From the NCBI GenBank assembly GCA_008360955.1, contig LUCM01010088.1:17684-81683 (forward strand): DNA of 64,000 nucleotides. Reading direction: 5' to 3'. Both the position numbers and the translations under genes were made by a program. Below are positions 44,901 through 55,850 of this stretch, piece by piece. Within the stretch, counting starts at the first letter, position 1, and every line of letters starts with the position of its first letter. Origin of the DNA: Fasciolopsis buskii (Eukaryota; Platyhelminthes; Trematoda; Plagiorchiida; Fasciolidae). The notes beneath the pieces were generated by a model, which saw nothing but the letters and a program-made list of their open reading frames with translations, ran no database searches and was not told the origin of the DNA.

Positions 44901-47900
44901 ATCTTGCCTGCCTTCGATAGCAGTAAATCGCCACGCAAATGAATCCAGATATTCGTTTTATTTTATAGGTATTCCTGATAAATTGGCACCAGCTGTTCCG
45001 CGATTCTACCTATGTTTTTGGTCCTTTAGGCTAGATAGCTATCGAGTTTATGCTTATCACCTAAATTAACACACACACACACAGGAGTTGGGCATAATGT
45101 CCTTCTCTCGTACGTACACGAAACATGTTTCGTTCAATGCAAACGTTCTTTACACTCATACACGAAAGAACGCTATCATGTTCTAATTTCATGATGGCGC
45201 TCGCTTTTCAAAGGTCATCGTTAAATGTGTTTATCAAATCGTGGGTATCGGTGAGTTTTGGAATAAATGCCAAACATACCGTCCGAATGACGAGCACGCA
45301 CTTTCAACCTTGAAATCGTGTCATTCTAGTAGGCATTAATGGAGCTTAGATGGGTAGTATATTGGTCAGACGATTTCTAAAGTTTGAGCCTTTCGCGACC
45401 AGATATTTGTGTTTGTAGTGGATACTTGTACAGTAAAAGTAGGTTCCAAATGCATTCCAGGATTAACTCTTCAGTTGTTGACACTTATTCCAAGGTGTGT
45501 GTTGTTTTTGGTCGAAGTATTGAAATAAGTGATGTGCTGCCTCTAATAGTTCCACAATGGTGGATAATGAATAAACGTTCTGCAAAAGTGCAATCCTCGG
45601 TGCGCGGTTGTGTTTGCCTCATTTGATCATAACAGGCGAATCCACTCCGTAAGGTATCGGTAAGGTACCCTGCGATTCACTGAGCCGTGGTATGAGAAGC
45701 GTAGAAACCCATGCCAAGTACAGTGCAGTCTCAGTGGCTATTGTGCGCATTGAACAAAAATCGTCTTAGACCTGGAATCTGTCTGTAATCTTTTCGAAAC
45801 CTTGGCCATTTCAGTCCCAGTTGATGCCTTCTGCTTCCGTATCCTCAACTGTGACATAAAATTGCCCTCGTTAGGCGCAATTATTATGGGTTTTATTTGT
45901 TTTTCAACATTCGATCGGTTCGCTATAACATCCTGTCTCGTTATCGCATTTGGACAATGACAGCTTACGGTTCATTGTCTTTTTTTAGGATAGATTCTAT
46001 GTGTTACTTGTTCGGAATATTTGCTATCTTGTGATGCGTCTGATTAACTCAGTTACTCTGTTGTCACGTCAACACATGAGAAATTTATGTTACATATCCT
46101 CATAGAAAGTACGAACCCGTGTATATTTATGTGTAGACGAATGAAGGGATGTATCAGGTAGAAATTTCAAAGCGCTGCAAACTTTTTCATGAATAAAATT
46201 TGTCAGAAAGCCGCACTAATGTGTCGGCAAAAAAGAAACCTATCTTGGCGAATTTTCAAACATTTACGCTACTTTTCCGGGCTCGAAACAATACATTGTC
46301 AGGATTTTGTTTGAGCTACCCTGGTTTCGTTATTGTGAAACACAAGGCCGGCATCATCTGGAATCTGTTTCACGGAAGCTGTGAAATTTTTATGATTAGT
46401 GAATCATTGGATGATGAAGCCATCCTGAAAAAAAACAACGAGCAACTGGCAGCCTGCTAAATGTTATTCGGAAATACCCTAAACAAAAGTGGAGAAATAC
46501 AAACTTTTAATGTGCCCGAATCTCTATATTGATTTAAGGGCATCAGTCGGGTACTTGACAAATTCCTGAAAAGCGCTGTCGGACAAGCTTCTGTTTTCCT
46601 GTGCCAAATCTTACTTTGTTAATGATCGCAAATGGGGCTACTCGACCTTCTCTGCAGGCGGAACAAGAAGGCAAATAAGTCATCGACAAATAGAGCCTGT
46701 CCACATATGGTCACAAAAGACGAGCAACAGTGGTTTCACGTCACTGGCTGCATCCGAAAAACGAACGCCTATAAATTCATCCCCTGCATAATACCTTTTA
46801 GAAAACGAGTATTGCTTCATCGGCAACAACAAAAGCCAGGTGATTCCCTGGTAATACATACATCTCCCAAGTTGGAAAACTCCGGGGCGAAATGGAGGAT
46901 GCGAACCACTGCGGAGATCAAGAGAAAGTGAAATTCGAGTCTGGAGCTTCCCAGTGTCAACGACTTCCAGATGTCCTCAGATTTTTGCTTGAATCTTTTG
47001 ATCCAAAGGGTAGTGAGTCGAGCATAGTAACTTCAATCCTACACCATAATCGCAAGTAATTTTAAGTAACATATGAAGTGCCAAATCATTCACCAGCACC
47101 AGCCATTTGTAATCCACCGTCTGGCTGATGTACCCAAAGTGAGCCGTTTTCCTATCTATCTCTAGTTTGATAACAAACATTGAAACTAACATGAGTTTGT
47201 CTACCTCTACTCTTGAGCGGTGCTTGTAATACTGTCAACTGACTTTCTCTTCTCTTGTCCAGAGAACAAATACCGTGACTGCGGTAGATACTGTGTAGAG
47301 ATGCAGCCAAAAGCCGATAGACGCAGTGCGAATCGATGCTTTCCGTCTGTGTATTCAAACCTTTATGGGAGGGAATTTTTCTCAAATAGGACTTACCTTT
47401 TTATATCTTGATCACACTTTTTCAGCTTGACGAACCCCAATACTTCATAGGATGCGACATCACCTTGGATAGCGATCCTCGTTGATTTGAAAAGCCGATT
47501 TCATCAAAGGATATCCGTATAAATAGATTATTTATTTATTTTAATCTATCAATAGAGTAAAGGGCATACAACAAACATGTTCTGTTTCTTGCCGGAGTAT
47601 TTCACACAACGGGGCCGATGGCTCAAAGTATATAACACTTTAAATTTGTCATGATGAAAGTCACTAACAGTGTGCTTTTTATGCCTGACTATCCTTGTTT
47701 TTACAACCTGGATCAATGGCAGACAGATACAGCCTTTTTCGTCATTCAGCATCATTCACGTTCAGTTAGCCATGTGTACCCAATACCTTATGGACACCGG
47801 TTATCGGTTTGCAGTTACTGTATTTCTTTCAGTAAATGATGGGCACGGTCTAGGATAAGATCCGCTTAGAGTTTTTGTAGCCCCACCTTTCATTATGGGG

Positions 47901-48420
47901 TCCCATACTGTTCTGGGCGGCTGCGACCTGGGTTGCAATAGACAAATACAATTCTGCTGAAATAGCAGCTGGTGACAGAATTCGCACTGAACTACTTATC
48001 CGCCTTACTGGGTTACGTAGATCTTCCGTGGCGTTTTCGGCTGAGGTTTACATTGTCTAAAATATCAACATATCCGAACTTAAAAAATATCCATTAAAAA
48101 CCGTCCAAAGCTATTAAACGGCGTCCAGCTTTGACTAATTTATGGGCAGATGATGCTAACCGACGGTGATATGATCAGCACAGTTTTATTCGAAACATGT
48201 AAGTGACCTTAAAATGAATCATTCATCAACAAATAATTGTTTTTCAAGACTGTCTTCTAGTGCACTCGTGTGGGATAGAACTACAAACATCATGTCCTAT
48301 TCACCCGGTTTCCTCATGTTCGAACTGCCCAAATGAAAGTAACCACAATTCTCTTCCGGTGACCGTGACTTGTGGTGAAATAAGAGTGACTGTACCAAAC
48401 GAAAACACAAACCACTAACA
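41950..48420. other. Scattered exon-like frames, no assignable gene
   Basis: Candidate + strand terminal exons have an acceptor and end in a stop. One is 46311-46460 (after ACATTGTCAG; GFCLSYPGFVIVKHKAG, ending QLAAC). Another is 46658-46932 (after CTTCTCTGCAG). A third is 47263-47411 (after a strong CTTCTCTTGTCCAG; NKYRDCGRYCVE). Frames at 43795-44007 and 44035-44286 are open without splice borders. I could not join these into one phase-consistent gene or name any domain. A short (AC)n tract lies at about 45067-45082. Confidence 0.25.
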
Positions 48421-48834
48421 ATGTACTACAGAATGCAGTTGGTTTTGGCAAGCGACTCGAATTATCTATGTGTAACATTTCAACTAGTAATCAAGGTTTC
48501 ATACACACTATTATTTCACCATGTTTGTAAATACCGTTATTCTGTTTTTGGGCTTCCGCGCACTACATTCCATTTTATGTTTAAAAGCAAAGTATTCGCA
48601 AAGTCGGCAACGATTACTGTAATAAAACGTGAAATGCTATGTGAACATTCTTTCAAACTGTCCGCAGGGTCACTATTACTGCAACCCTTTAGCGTCACTA
48701 GCATTGAAAAAACAACCCTGGCGTCAATAATGCACCATACCGAGTTGCTCTGTGAACTGAATGCGCTAAATGGTATCGACCAACTGCCACTCGAACTAAT
48801 TAACTTCGCATGTCATGAGAGCAATTGTGTTTAG
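48421..48834 (+). CDS. Open frame of 137 codons, function unknown
   Basis: It begins at an ATG (48421) and ends at a TAG. The amino-acid composition is balanced and protein-like, especially in the second half (FKLSAGSLLLQPFSVTSIEK and LPLELINFACHESNC). There is no signal peptide, transmembrane segment or motif I recognise. It may be one exon of a larger gene, but a frame of this length is possible by chance. Confidence 0.25.
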   Translation: MYYRMQLVLASDSNYLCVTFQLVIKVSYTLLFHHVCKYRYSVFGLPRTTFHFMFKSKVFAKSATITVIKREMLCEHSFKLSAGSLLLQPFSVTSIEKTTLASIMHHTELLCELNALNGIDQLPLELINFACHESNCV

Positions 48835-48839
48835 TTTAT

Positions 48840-51800
48840 TCAACCACGGAAATACATTGCAGAAGCCGGGATAAAGGGCAGCATGCGGTTCGGTATTCTA
48901 GTTGCGCGAATAGTGTTTTTAATTTTCTACTCTACTTGCTTCTGCGAACCTGCAGAGTCGATATACACATACAGAGCTATGAAGTATTTGAAAATCGACC
49001 TACCAAATTAGTCACCCCGGCTTCCTCAAAACCCATTCAATCGTGGATTGTGGAACTGATTACCTCAACCTAGTGTTGGTCTGGTGTAATTGCAGATCAT
49101 TTACAACAGCTGCACAGCAAAAGTGATCTAAATAGAGTATTTTCCTTCAAATTTGCAACGGTTCATTAATGCGGTTTACTATTGGATTTGCTCTTTTTCG
49201 GTTTCGTTAGGCATTGGGAGCGGGAGTCACTTCAATTATTACTGTTAACCTGGCAATTATTCAATAAACCCAGTCTGATCTGCGCAAGAATCTGCTCCGC
49301 GAGTTATCTCAGTTTGTGCACCTGTATTTGTGAGTCCCATCATTCCGATCACCATTGCACAGCATGCTAAAAATAGCAAAGAACATCAAAGAATGTATCG
49401 CACTGGTTTCACGATCAAAACGTTTGAAGACCTTTACGCGAGAGATAAACGATGGACATTGTAAAGTCAACTGTGTCAGCAAAAGTAGGCTCATAGTGAT
49501 GTGCTGCAGATAAATTACAACGCATGCGCAATTACATACAGAAGTACACACGGTTGTGCGATCCACCTCTCCTAGAGGTCCGCTGTGATTCACTGGAAAA
49601 CTTTTGAGTTAAAGCATGAACCCAACCAAGGGTCACTGTTCGAGACGAGTTTGCCTTAATTACCTCACCCACAGTAAGTCAATGTATGGGCCCGTGGATC
49701 GAAAACGGACAAAATGGCGTTAGATATTAGTGTGAGAATGTAGATCCGTTTGTTGACGGTTAGCTCTCGAGAGTTCGGCCTGCTTTACCGTTATGTAAAC
49801 TGGAAAATCTGAAAACTAATCACGATCAATTAAGAAGCATTTGCCATTTTCCACCCAACGACAATTCATTATAATTTTCTCCCTTCCTTCAGAGTTTAAT
49901 TCCTCAGATCTTTACTTCATTAATGCAACGGGGATAATCACGTTGCGTGTAATGTGCGGCGGAATATTTTGGCCGAAAGCCCAAGAGCACCCAGTCTGAA
50001 AATCCTGTACATACTACCGCAAGACCGCGATGGACAGCAGTTGCTCCCGTTTACTGTTTTTACGTGTCTTTCATTGACTGTAGGTGATTCCCAACTAAGT
50101 ATCTTGAATCGCTCGGTCACTCTAATACATTTTGTAAACCTACAGTTATTTTAACTTCTACAGGCTCCAATTTTTGCCGACAGGAGTAGAAAAATACTTT
50201 ATCATTCCGTTCTCAATAACCTGATGACAATTTCGACGGTTCCGAGGAAATATGGGGTGAATGAATTTGTTTTTTTATTATCTACTTTGCATTCAGTGTT
50301 GCATTGACTGTGAAGCCATTGCTCTTCATCATACCAGAGCTGTTTCGGTCAGACTCACCCCGTTGCCTATCTGCAATTTTGAGGGCCATTATCCCACAAA
50401 CATGATAATCCCTCGAGTTTAAAATGACAACTTTGAAAGAAGACTGCCATTTAGCTTTCTTGTTATTCATCGTGAACCAGCAGTGCCGCATTGGTCAACC
50501 ATGAGAAATAAAGGATTACGTTTGATGATAGTTTACCATTTACAAGCAGCGGAAGACTACTTGAAGTAAATCCAAAGGCAAACATCATGTAGCCCACTGC
50601 CATTACCGAAATTTGTTTCCAAAATACAGGCGTTGGTAGCTATTCAAAACGCTTTGCGGTTGCCTTCAGAGAACATTCATAGAATGATTACATTTTCCTC
50701 AATTATTTACTGACTTTTTCGACCAGAAGGTAGCTTATATAGTCGGTCTGACTGAACAGTGATCCATGCGAAATCAGATGAAAGAAAAATTACTTTCGCA
50801 TCCTAATCTTTTACAGAGTAGGGTATTCGTTCATTGTCAGTGACTGCCAACGAAAACAAATGCTCTTCCAATGTAGACGTGATTCACTTGTGAAAAGTCT
50901 TCGTCCTCGGCGGGATAGTAACCCACACACGAATGCAACCTGCACAAATGCACGGCGTGTGCTCTGCCATCTGATCTATGAGGTCAAGCCAAACGAAGTT
51001 CGCATAGTTTACTAAGGGATCAATGGTTGTTCGCTCAAATTGAACGAACATACGGAATCCACCACACTGAACTTTCGGTAATTTGACTCAGAGAGCAAGA
51101 TTTATCTGTGAATCAAACCACATCCACTGGTTAGAATTCCCAAGCACAGGAAATCTCGATCAACTAGAGGATGATCAGAATAATATACACCTACAAAGTT
51201 TTTGTAAACAGATAGGCAGAAACAATGACAAATGTTATATGTATACGCAAGTCGTTTAAAGGAAGTGCTTGCTGAGTTACACAGAACAATATTGCACCTC
51301 AAGACTTGTCACGGAGATGTGGATTCGTTCTACAAAGAAGCAAGTGGTTATCCTCCGTGAAACGACAAAATCGGGTTGTATAGGTCATGAAAGCAATCCG
51401 TTTCCAATTTACTAAGTTCCGAACCAAATCTGACTTATCTCATTATAGTAAGCAAATTCACACAGAAATAAATAATCACTATACTGAAACTTCTGATTCA
51501 GTTTAGACTAACCTTTTGTTTGGAAATGCAAACCAATTTGGAGAGAATAATATTACTAGACCTTTGAGAATGGGATTGTTTGTTTTATCGCTTACGATAT
51601 CGGTACATTGTGTTTGTCGTCTCTGCAACTGCCCGTTTTACCATTACCACGACTAACAAGGATTCAGTGTCACATGTGCAGGACTGAACACGAACAACGG
51701 CCAAACAGAGTCGAGTTCATCGAATCAATCAGTGTTCATTGCAAGTGCACAGAAAAAGTGCTAATACAAACGGTTCTGACCAATTACAAAAGCGCATTTT

Positions 51801-51890
51801 GACCTTTGTTTACATCAGATCAAAGCCGAGATTTCGCCAGTCCCTTGCGGTCTGGAGGGAATTCGGTCCACTCATAAGCGACGAGGATTG
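48840..51890. other. No recognisable gene
   Basis: Short frames only. A pyrimidine-rich acceptor-like site at about 49,880-49,892 is followed by a frame with a stop after roughly 35 codons. A 28-codon frame at 51,569 begins MGLFVLSLTISVHCVC but is too short to call. Nothing else is supportable. Confidence 0.35.
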
Positions 51891-51899
51891 GTGATCGAA

Positions 51900-52133
51900 A
51901 TGAATTCACAGTGGTGCAAATTGGCTGTCATTCTTTTGCTTCTTATCCAACTAATCACCGGTTTGGAAATGTTCGGTTATCAAAGATCAGATAAAGACGG
52001 CGAAAATAAGGCTGCACCTCCACCGGGAATTAAACAACATCCTTTCAACGCGGGACTCTGGAATAAAGTTCCAGTTGCAAGCCTTGGCGACAATGATGAG
52101 AAAGTATATTTTCAGAGTTATTATTTCTACTAG
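51900..52133 (+). CDS. Small secreted peptide, GLWN[KR]VP family, copy A
   Basis: This is a single-exon gene of 77 residues. The start is the ATG at 51900; the frame is open slightly upstream only from a TTG. Residues 1-22 form a signal peptide (MNSQWCKLAVILLLLIQLIT, then GLE). The mature part has no cysteine and contains GIKQHPFNAGLWNKVPVASL and then DNDE, ending in an aromatic tail YFQSYYFY. A paralogue 10 kb away on the other strand has the same length, signal peptide, core motif and Tyr-rich end. Two diverged copies keeping the frame and core argue that both are or were functional. The secreted, cysteine-free, single-core design would suit a peptide hormone or secreted tegument/gland product. 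No dibasic sites or amidation glycine flank the core, so a classical neuropeptide precursor is not evident. I do not recognise the family. Confidence 0.7.
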   Translation: MNSQWCKLAVILLLLIQLITGLEMFGYQRSDKDGENKAAPPPGIKQHPFNAGLWNKVPVASLGDNDEKVYFQSYYFY

Positions 52134-52619
52134 TTATGCAAATTGATGCAAAATATAGTACGTATTTGAATTGAATCTGTTTTCTGTCATGTCTGGCTCC
52201 ACTTGGTCTGGTCTTGCTTACTTCCGTGCAAACACAGGTTTTTGCTCTCTGCGAAGTATCTCGTTAATTCCACCTTGAGCCATGCCAATGACAAATAACT
52301 GACTAAAATTTAGCTGACGCGTGAATTCTCCTGGAGACATAAAATAGTCATTTTTGCTATGCGTTGGCTTAATGAAATTTTGAACAAAATAACATTGTTG
52401 TCATGCGGCATAAACTTTCAAATTAACTGCTGGACAAAAACAACCGTTTTGATTCACAGGAGAAAGCCAAAGAAATCCCTTGGCAAAGACGGAATTCCGT
52501 CTGATACCTTTTTAACTCGTCTCAGAACTCAAATAGGTCAGTTAATCATTCTACATCTTATACGGAAAGCAAAATGATAAATTTCCCAAACTATTCGTCA
52601 TATAGTTTCAGCGTCCAAC

Positions 52620-52800
52620 ACACCACTGAAAATGGACGAAATACTGTGAAATTTATTTCTATTAGGAATCATCAGCGCATTTCTATTGCGCTCCAAATTA
52701 GATGCGAATCCAACATGAATTACTGATTTGAACTTTTTAGCGCCTAGGCTATCGGGGCTGACACCTAATGGTTTATCGAACATTGAAACTGCAGAATACA
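52620..52800 (-). mobile_element. Hammerhead SINE, degenerate copy
   Basis: On the minus strand, GCCTAGGCGCTAAAAAGTTC aligns with the head of the 33-kb copy. GTTGGATTCGCATC covers the B-box, and GCGCTGATGATTCCTAATAG aligns with the ribozyme. CTGATGA is intact, but helix II and the cleavage side are not recognisable. It precedes a + strand copy, repeating the minus-then-plus arrangement. Confidence 0.65.
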
Positions 52801-52932
52801 GCGTTAATTCCATCATTAACTTTGGAAAGTTGCAGGTTTTACGCGCAAGCTAAACGCCTCATATGGTAAAACGACTTCTCCGTAAGGAACGTAGGTGTTG
52901 CAAACAACCTCACGGAAATCTACTGTTGCATT

Positions 52933-53186
52933 GCTATCAGTAGTGTAGAACTTTATCTAACTTCAGAATGGTCCATGGCCCTCAAATTGAAGCCGCTCAT
53001 CTAGCGCGCCGTTTTAAAAGTCCAGTGGCTGACCTAGTGCCATATAGCATGATGCGAAGGTTATGTGAACAATTGACAGTCAGACAAGTTAACCTAACAT
53101 TTGAGTCATAATCGTTCGTCCCAGGTTGGTGTCTCAGTATGGGCCCGGTGAAAATATATTCTGATGATTCCTAACAAGGGCAATAC
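52933..53186 (+). repeat. 254-bp segment duplicated across the gap (first copy)
   Basis: 52933-53186 and 53827-54080 are identical over all 254 bases. The first copy ends exactly where the run of N starts, and the second begins exactly after the adapter that ends the gap. Identical duplication bounded this way is an assembly artefact rather than a genomic repeat. Confidence 0.95.
53020..53186 (+). mobile_element. Hammerhead SINE, partly decayed (cut by gap; repeated after it)
   Basis: ATAATCGTTCGTCCCAGGTT aligns with the head, and TTCTGATGATTCCTAACAAG keeps the CTGATGA core and half of helix II. The GAAA block reads CAAT in the copy that runs past 54,070 (GGGCAATACAGCCC), so it is inactive. 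The same element appears again at 53914-54110 because of the false duplication. It should be counted once. Confidence 0.7.
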
Positions 53187-53809
53187 NNNNNNNNNNNNNN
53201 NNNNNNNNNNNNNNNNNNNNNNNNNNNNNNNNNNNNNNNNNNNNNNNNNNNNNNNNNNNNNNNNNNNNNNNNNNNNNNNNNNNNNNNNNNNNNNNNNNNN
53301 NNNNNNNNNNNNNNNNNNNNNNNNNNNNNNNNNNNNNNNNNNNNNNNNNNNNNNNNNNNNNNNNNNNNNNNNNNNNNNNNNNNNNNNNNNNNNNNNNNNN
53401 NNNNNNNNNNNNNNNNNNNNNNNNNNNNNNNNNNNNNNNNNNNNNNNNNNNNNNNNNNNNNNNNNNNNNNNNNNNNNNNNNNNNNNNNNNNNNNNNNNNN
53501 NNNNNNNNNNNNNNNNNNNNNNNNNNNNNNNNNNNNNNNNNNNNNNNNNNNNNNNNNNNNNNNNNNNNNNNNNNNNNNNNNNNNNNNNNNNNNNNNNNNN
53601 NNNNNNNNNNNNNNNNNNNNNNNNNNNNNNNNNNNNNNNNNNNNNNNNNNNNNNNNNNNNNNNNNNNNNNNNNNNNNNNNNNNNNNNNNNNNNNNNNNNN
53701 NNNNNNNNNNNNNNNNNNNNNNNNNNNNNNNNNNNNNNNNNNNNNNNNNNNNNNNNNNNNNNNNNNNNNNNNNNNNNNNNNNNNNNNNNNNNNNNNNNNN
53801 NNNNNNNNN
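53187..53809. other. Assembly gap (623 N)
   Basis: A run of N. Any frame spanning it (53164-53898) is meaningless. Confidence 1.
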
Positions 53810-53826
53810 ATGTGTATAAGAGACAG
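53810..53826 (+). other. Leftover Tn5/Nextera mosaic-end adapter
   Basis: The 17 bases ATGTGTATAAGAGACAG are the 3' 17 of the 19-base Tn5 mosaic end used in Nextera libraries (AGATGTGTATAAGAGACAG). It sits between the N run and the false duplicate. It is synthetic, not part of the genome. Confidence 0.95.
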
Positions 53827-54080
53827 GCTATCAGTAGTGTAGAACTTTATCTAACTTCAGAATGGTCCATGGCCCTCAAATTGAAGCCGCTCATCTAGCG
53901 CGCCGTTTTAAAAGTCCAGTGGCTGACCTAGTGCCATATAGCATGATGCGAAGGTTATGTGAACAATTGACAGTCAGACAAGTTAACCTAACATTTGAGT
54001 CATAATCGTTCGTCCCAGGTTGGTGTCTCAGTATGGGCCCGGTGAAAATATATTCTGATGATTCCTAACAAGGGCAATAC
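53827..54080 (+). repeat. 254-bp segment duplicated across the gap (second copy)
   Basis: Identical to 52933-53186. Only this copy continues into new sequence (AGCCCGACAT onward). The true locus is probably 52932 joined straight through one copy to 54081. Confidence 0.95.
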
Positions 54081-54110
54081 AGCCCGACATTATATAAGTG
54101 GCCTCAAATG

Positions 54111-55850
54111 GCCGTTCAAATGTTAACACTCCATGAAAGCACCAACTCTTCTACTTGCGAAAGAACTATTATTGACCATACCGATGGGGCAGCCGGCGTT
54201 TTGCAATTATTCTTTCAAAAGTTAAGTCGAGGATTAATTTGCAAAAATTCACCATGTTTGAGATGATATTTAAATGAAAGGCGTATTTTAAGACAATGCT
54301 GCAGATTACAACAACTAACAAATGCTTGTTTATTTGACTTTTGTCCAAAACTTTGCTGTATTGGAGACAGTCAATCTGTAGCAAACTACGACTAGATATC
54401 ACATTGACACTGGATCACGAAGTGGTGTAACGGGTTTCAACGAGGTGTACAGATAGTTTATGTCAAGCGAAAGATTCATTTAGGCTTGGAAGGTCAACGG
54501 ACACAAGCCTGATGAATATGCTTCTCTCTAACTAAAGTTGGGATGTTGATGTCAGCGAGTAAGGCAGTAAGAGAAAACAGGTGGACGAACGAATGCTCCA
54601 AACAGATCAGCTTTCATTTATGTAATTCACGCTACTTAATGGACAAGCTTCCAATAGAAACAAAGGTTTTGGTGACTGAAAACAATCGTTCTTCGGCTTG
54701 GCGGGAGACCGGGATGCCCGTTGCATCCAACAGAATGGACGTGAGCAGTTTGGCATTGATCTTACTTTTATGTTTCTCATTCGACCTCGGTCTTCTGACG
54801 CAACCGTCTCTCTGTGTTCAGTCTGCATATCCATCATGCAGTCTTGTGCGACAAACCTCAGGAAGGTTCTTCGTATGCACTTTGGCCACGTTCTGGTATT
54901 GAACTGCTGCCACACTTGTGATTTAGAATTTTGGGACAAAGACTCCTGTTATGATTTTCAAAGAAACATTCTCTCTTCACTGCGGGAAGCCGCCAATTAC
55001 CACTCACCCAAATGATCACAGTATCCATTCATTGAAGAACTTTGATAACTTCGTTTTCTGACATAGATCCCGTAGCAGGTGCCAGGAAACATTGCAATTA
55101 GTTGGTTTTATCTGGTGGTAAAATTAGTTGGAGGTCAGAAACTAAGCCAACGGCGCTGTTTAATCCGAAGAGTTCAATTCATTTGGGTTTCTTGAACGCT
55201 TGCACATCCTACAAGACAGGGCAGAAGACTTTCTGAACTACAACTCTAGCATTTGGAGAGAAGTAAGTCGGACCTTGAAGCGCACGCAAAAAATTCTCCA
55301 CTCGTAACTAACCGTTGAGACTCAAATTCCAGTTAGACTCCTGTCTTCGTCTTCGTGTGTTAGATGGTACGGCATCCAGCGTTGATGATCATGCTGGTAT
55401 ATAAAAAACTTTGAGCCTGAGAGTCGATAGCACCTTGCCAAACTGGGACCGAGTTGATACTTGTTTCCGTGTGGTTCTGTTGCTCGGATATGTACATGTA
55501 AAAAGCAATCGACTGAAATACCAATTTTCGAATGTCTTGCATGCTTATGAACCCACCGATTGATATAAGCAGAACCCGAATGCGAATTCCACCGGAACTT
55601 ACACAGGCATGCTGTCAAGCATCCGTTAAAGGGACATCGTGGTTGTTTCCGGTACTTTCATAGTCGACGCTAGCCGCTCAGAGGAGGCAGAGAGGTAAGC
55701 CAGAGGCCAAATTGCAGGATCAGCCAGTCGAGCTGAAATCAGTGAGGACCTCATCCAGGTTTGCTCCTATCACAGATGACTTCTGAATGACGAAAATCCG
55801 TACAGAAACCGACGTCAGTACAATGAGCTTCCTGCTGTGTTGTGACACCA
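54111..55850. other. No firm gene; several overlapping frames
   Basis: At 54.54-55.02 kb two + frames and one - frame are open together (54543-54902, 54698-55015, and 54607-54939 on the minus strand). The second + frame is cysteine-rich. No motif selects one. The part nearest 55.8 kb may already belong to the LINE that follows. Confidence 0.3.

Noticed and set aside
53164..53898. A 244-codon frame, the longest in the window
   Set aside because: It is almost entirely the N run plus adapter and false duplicate. It has no coding meaning.
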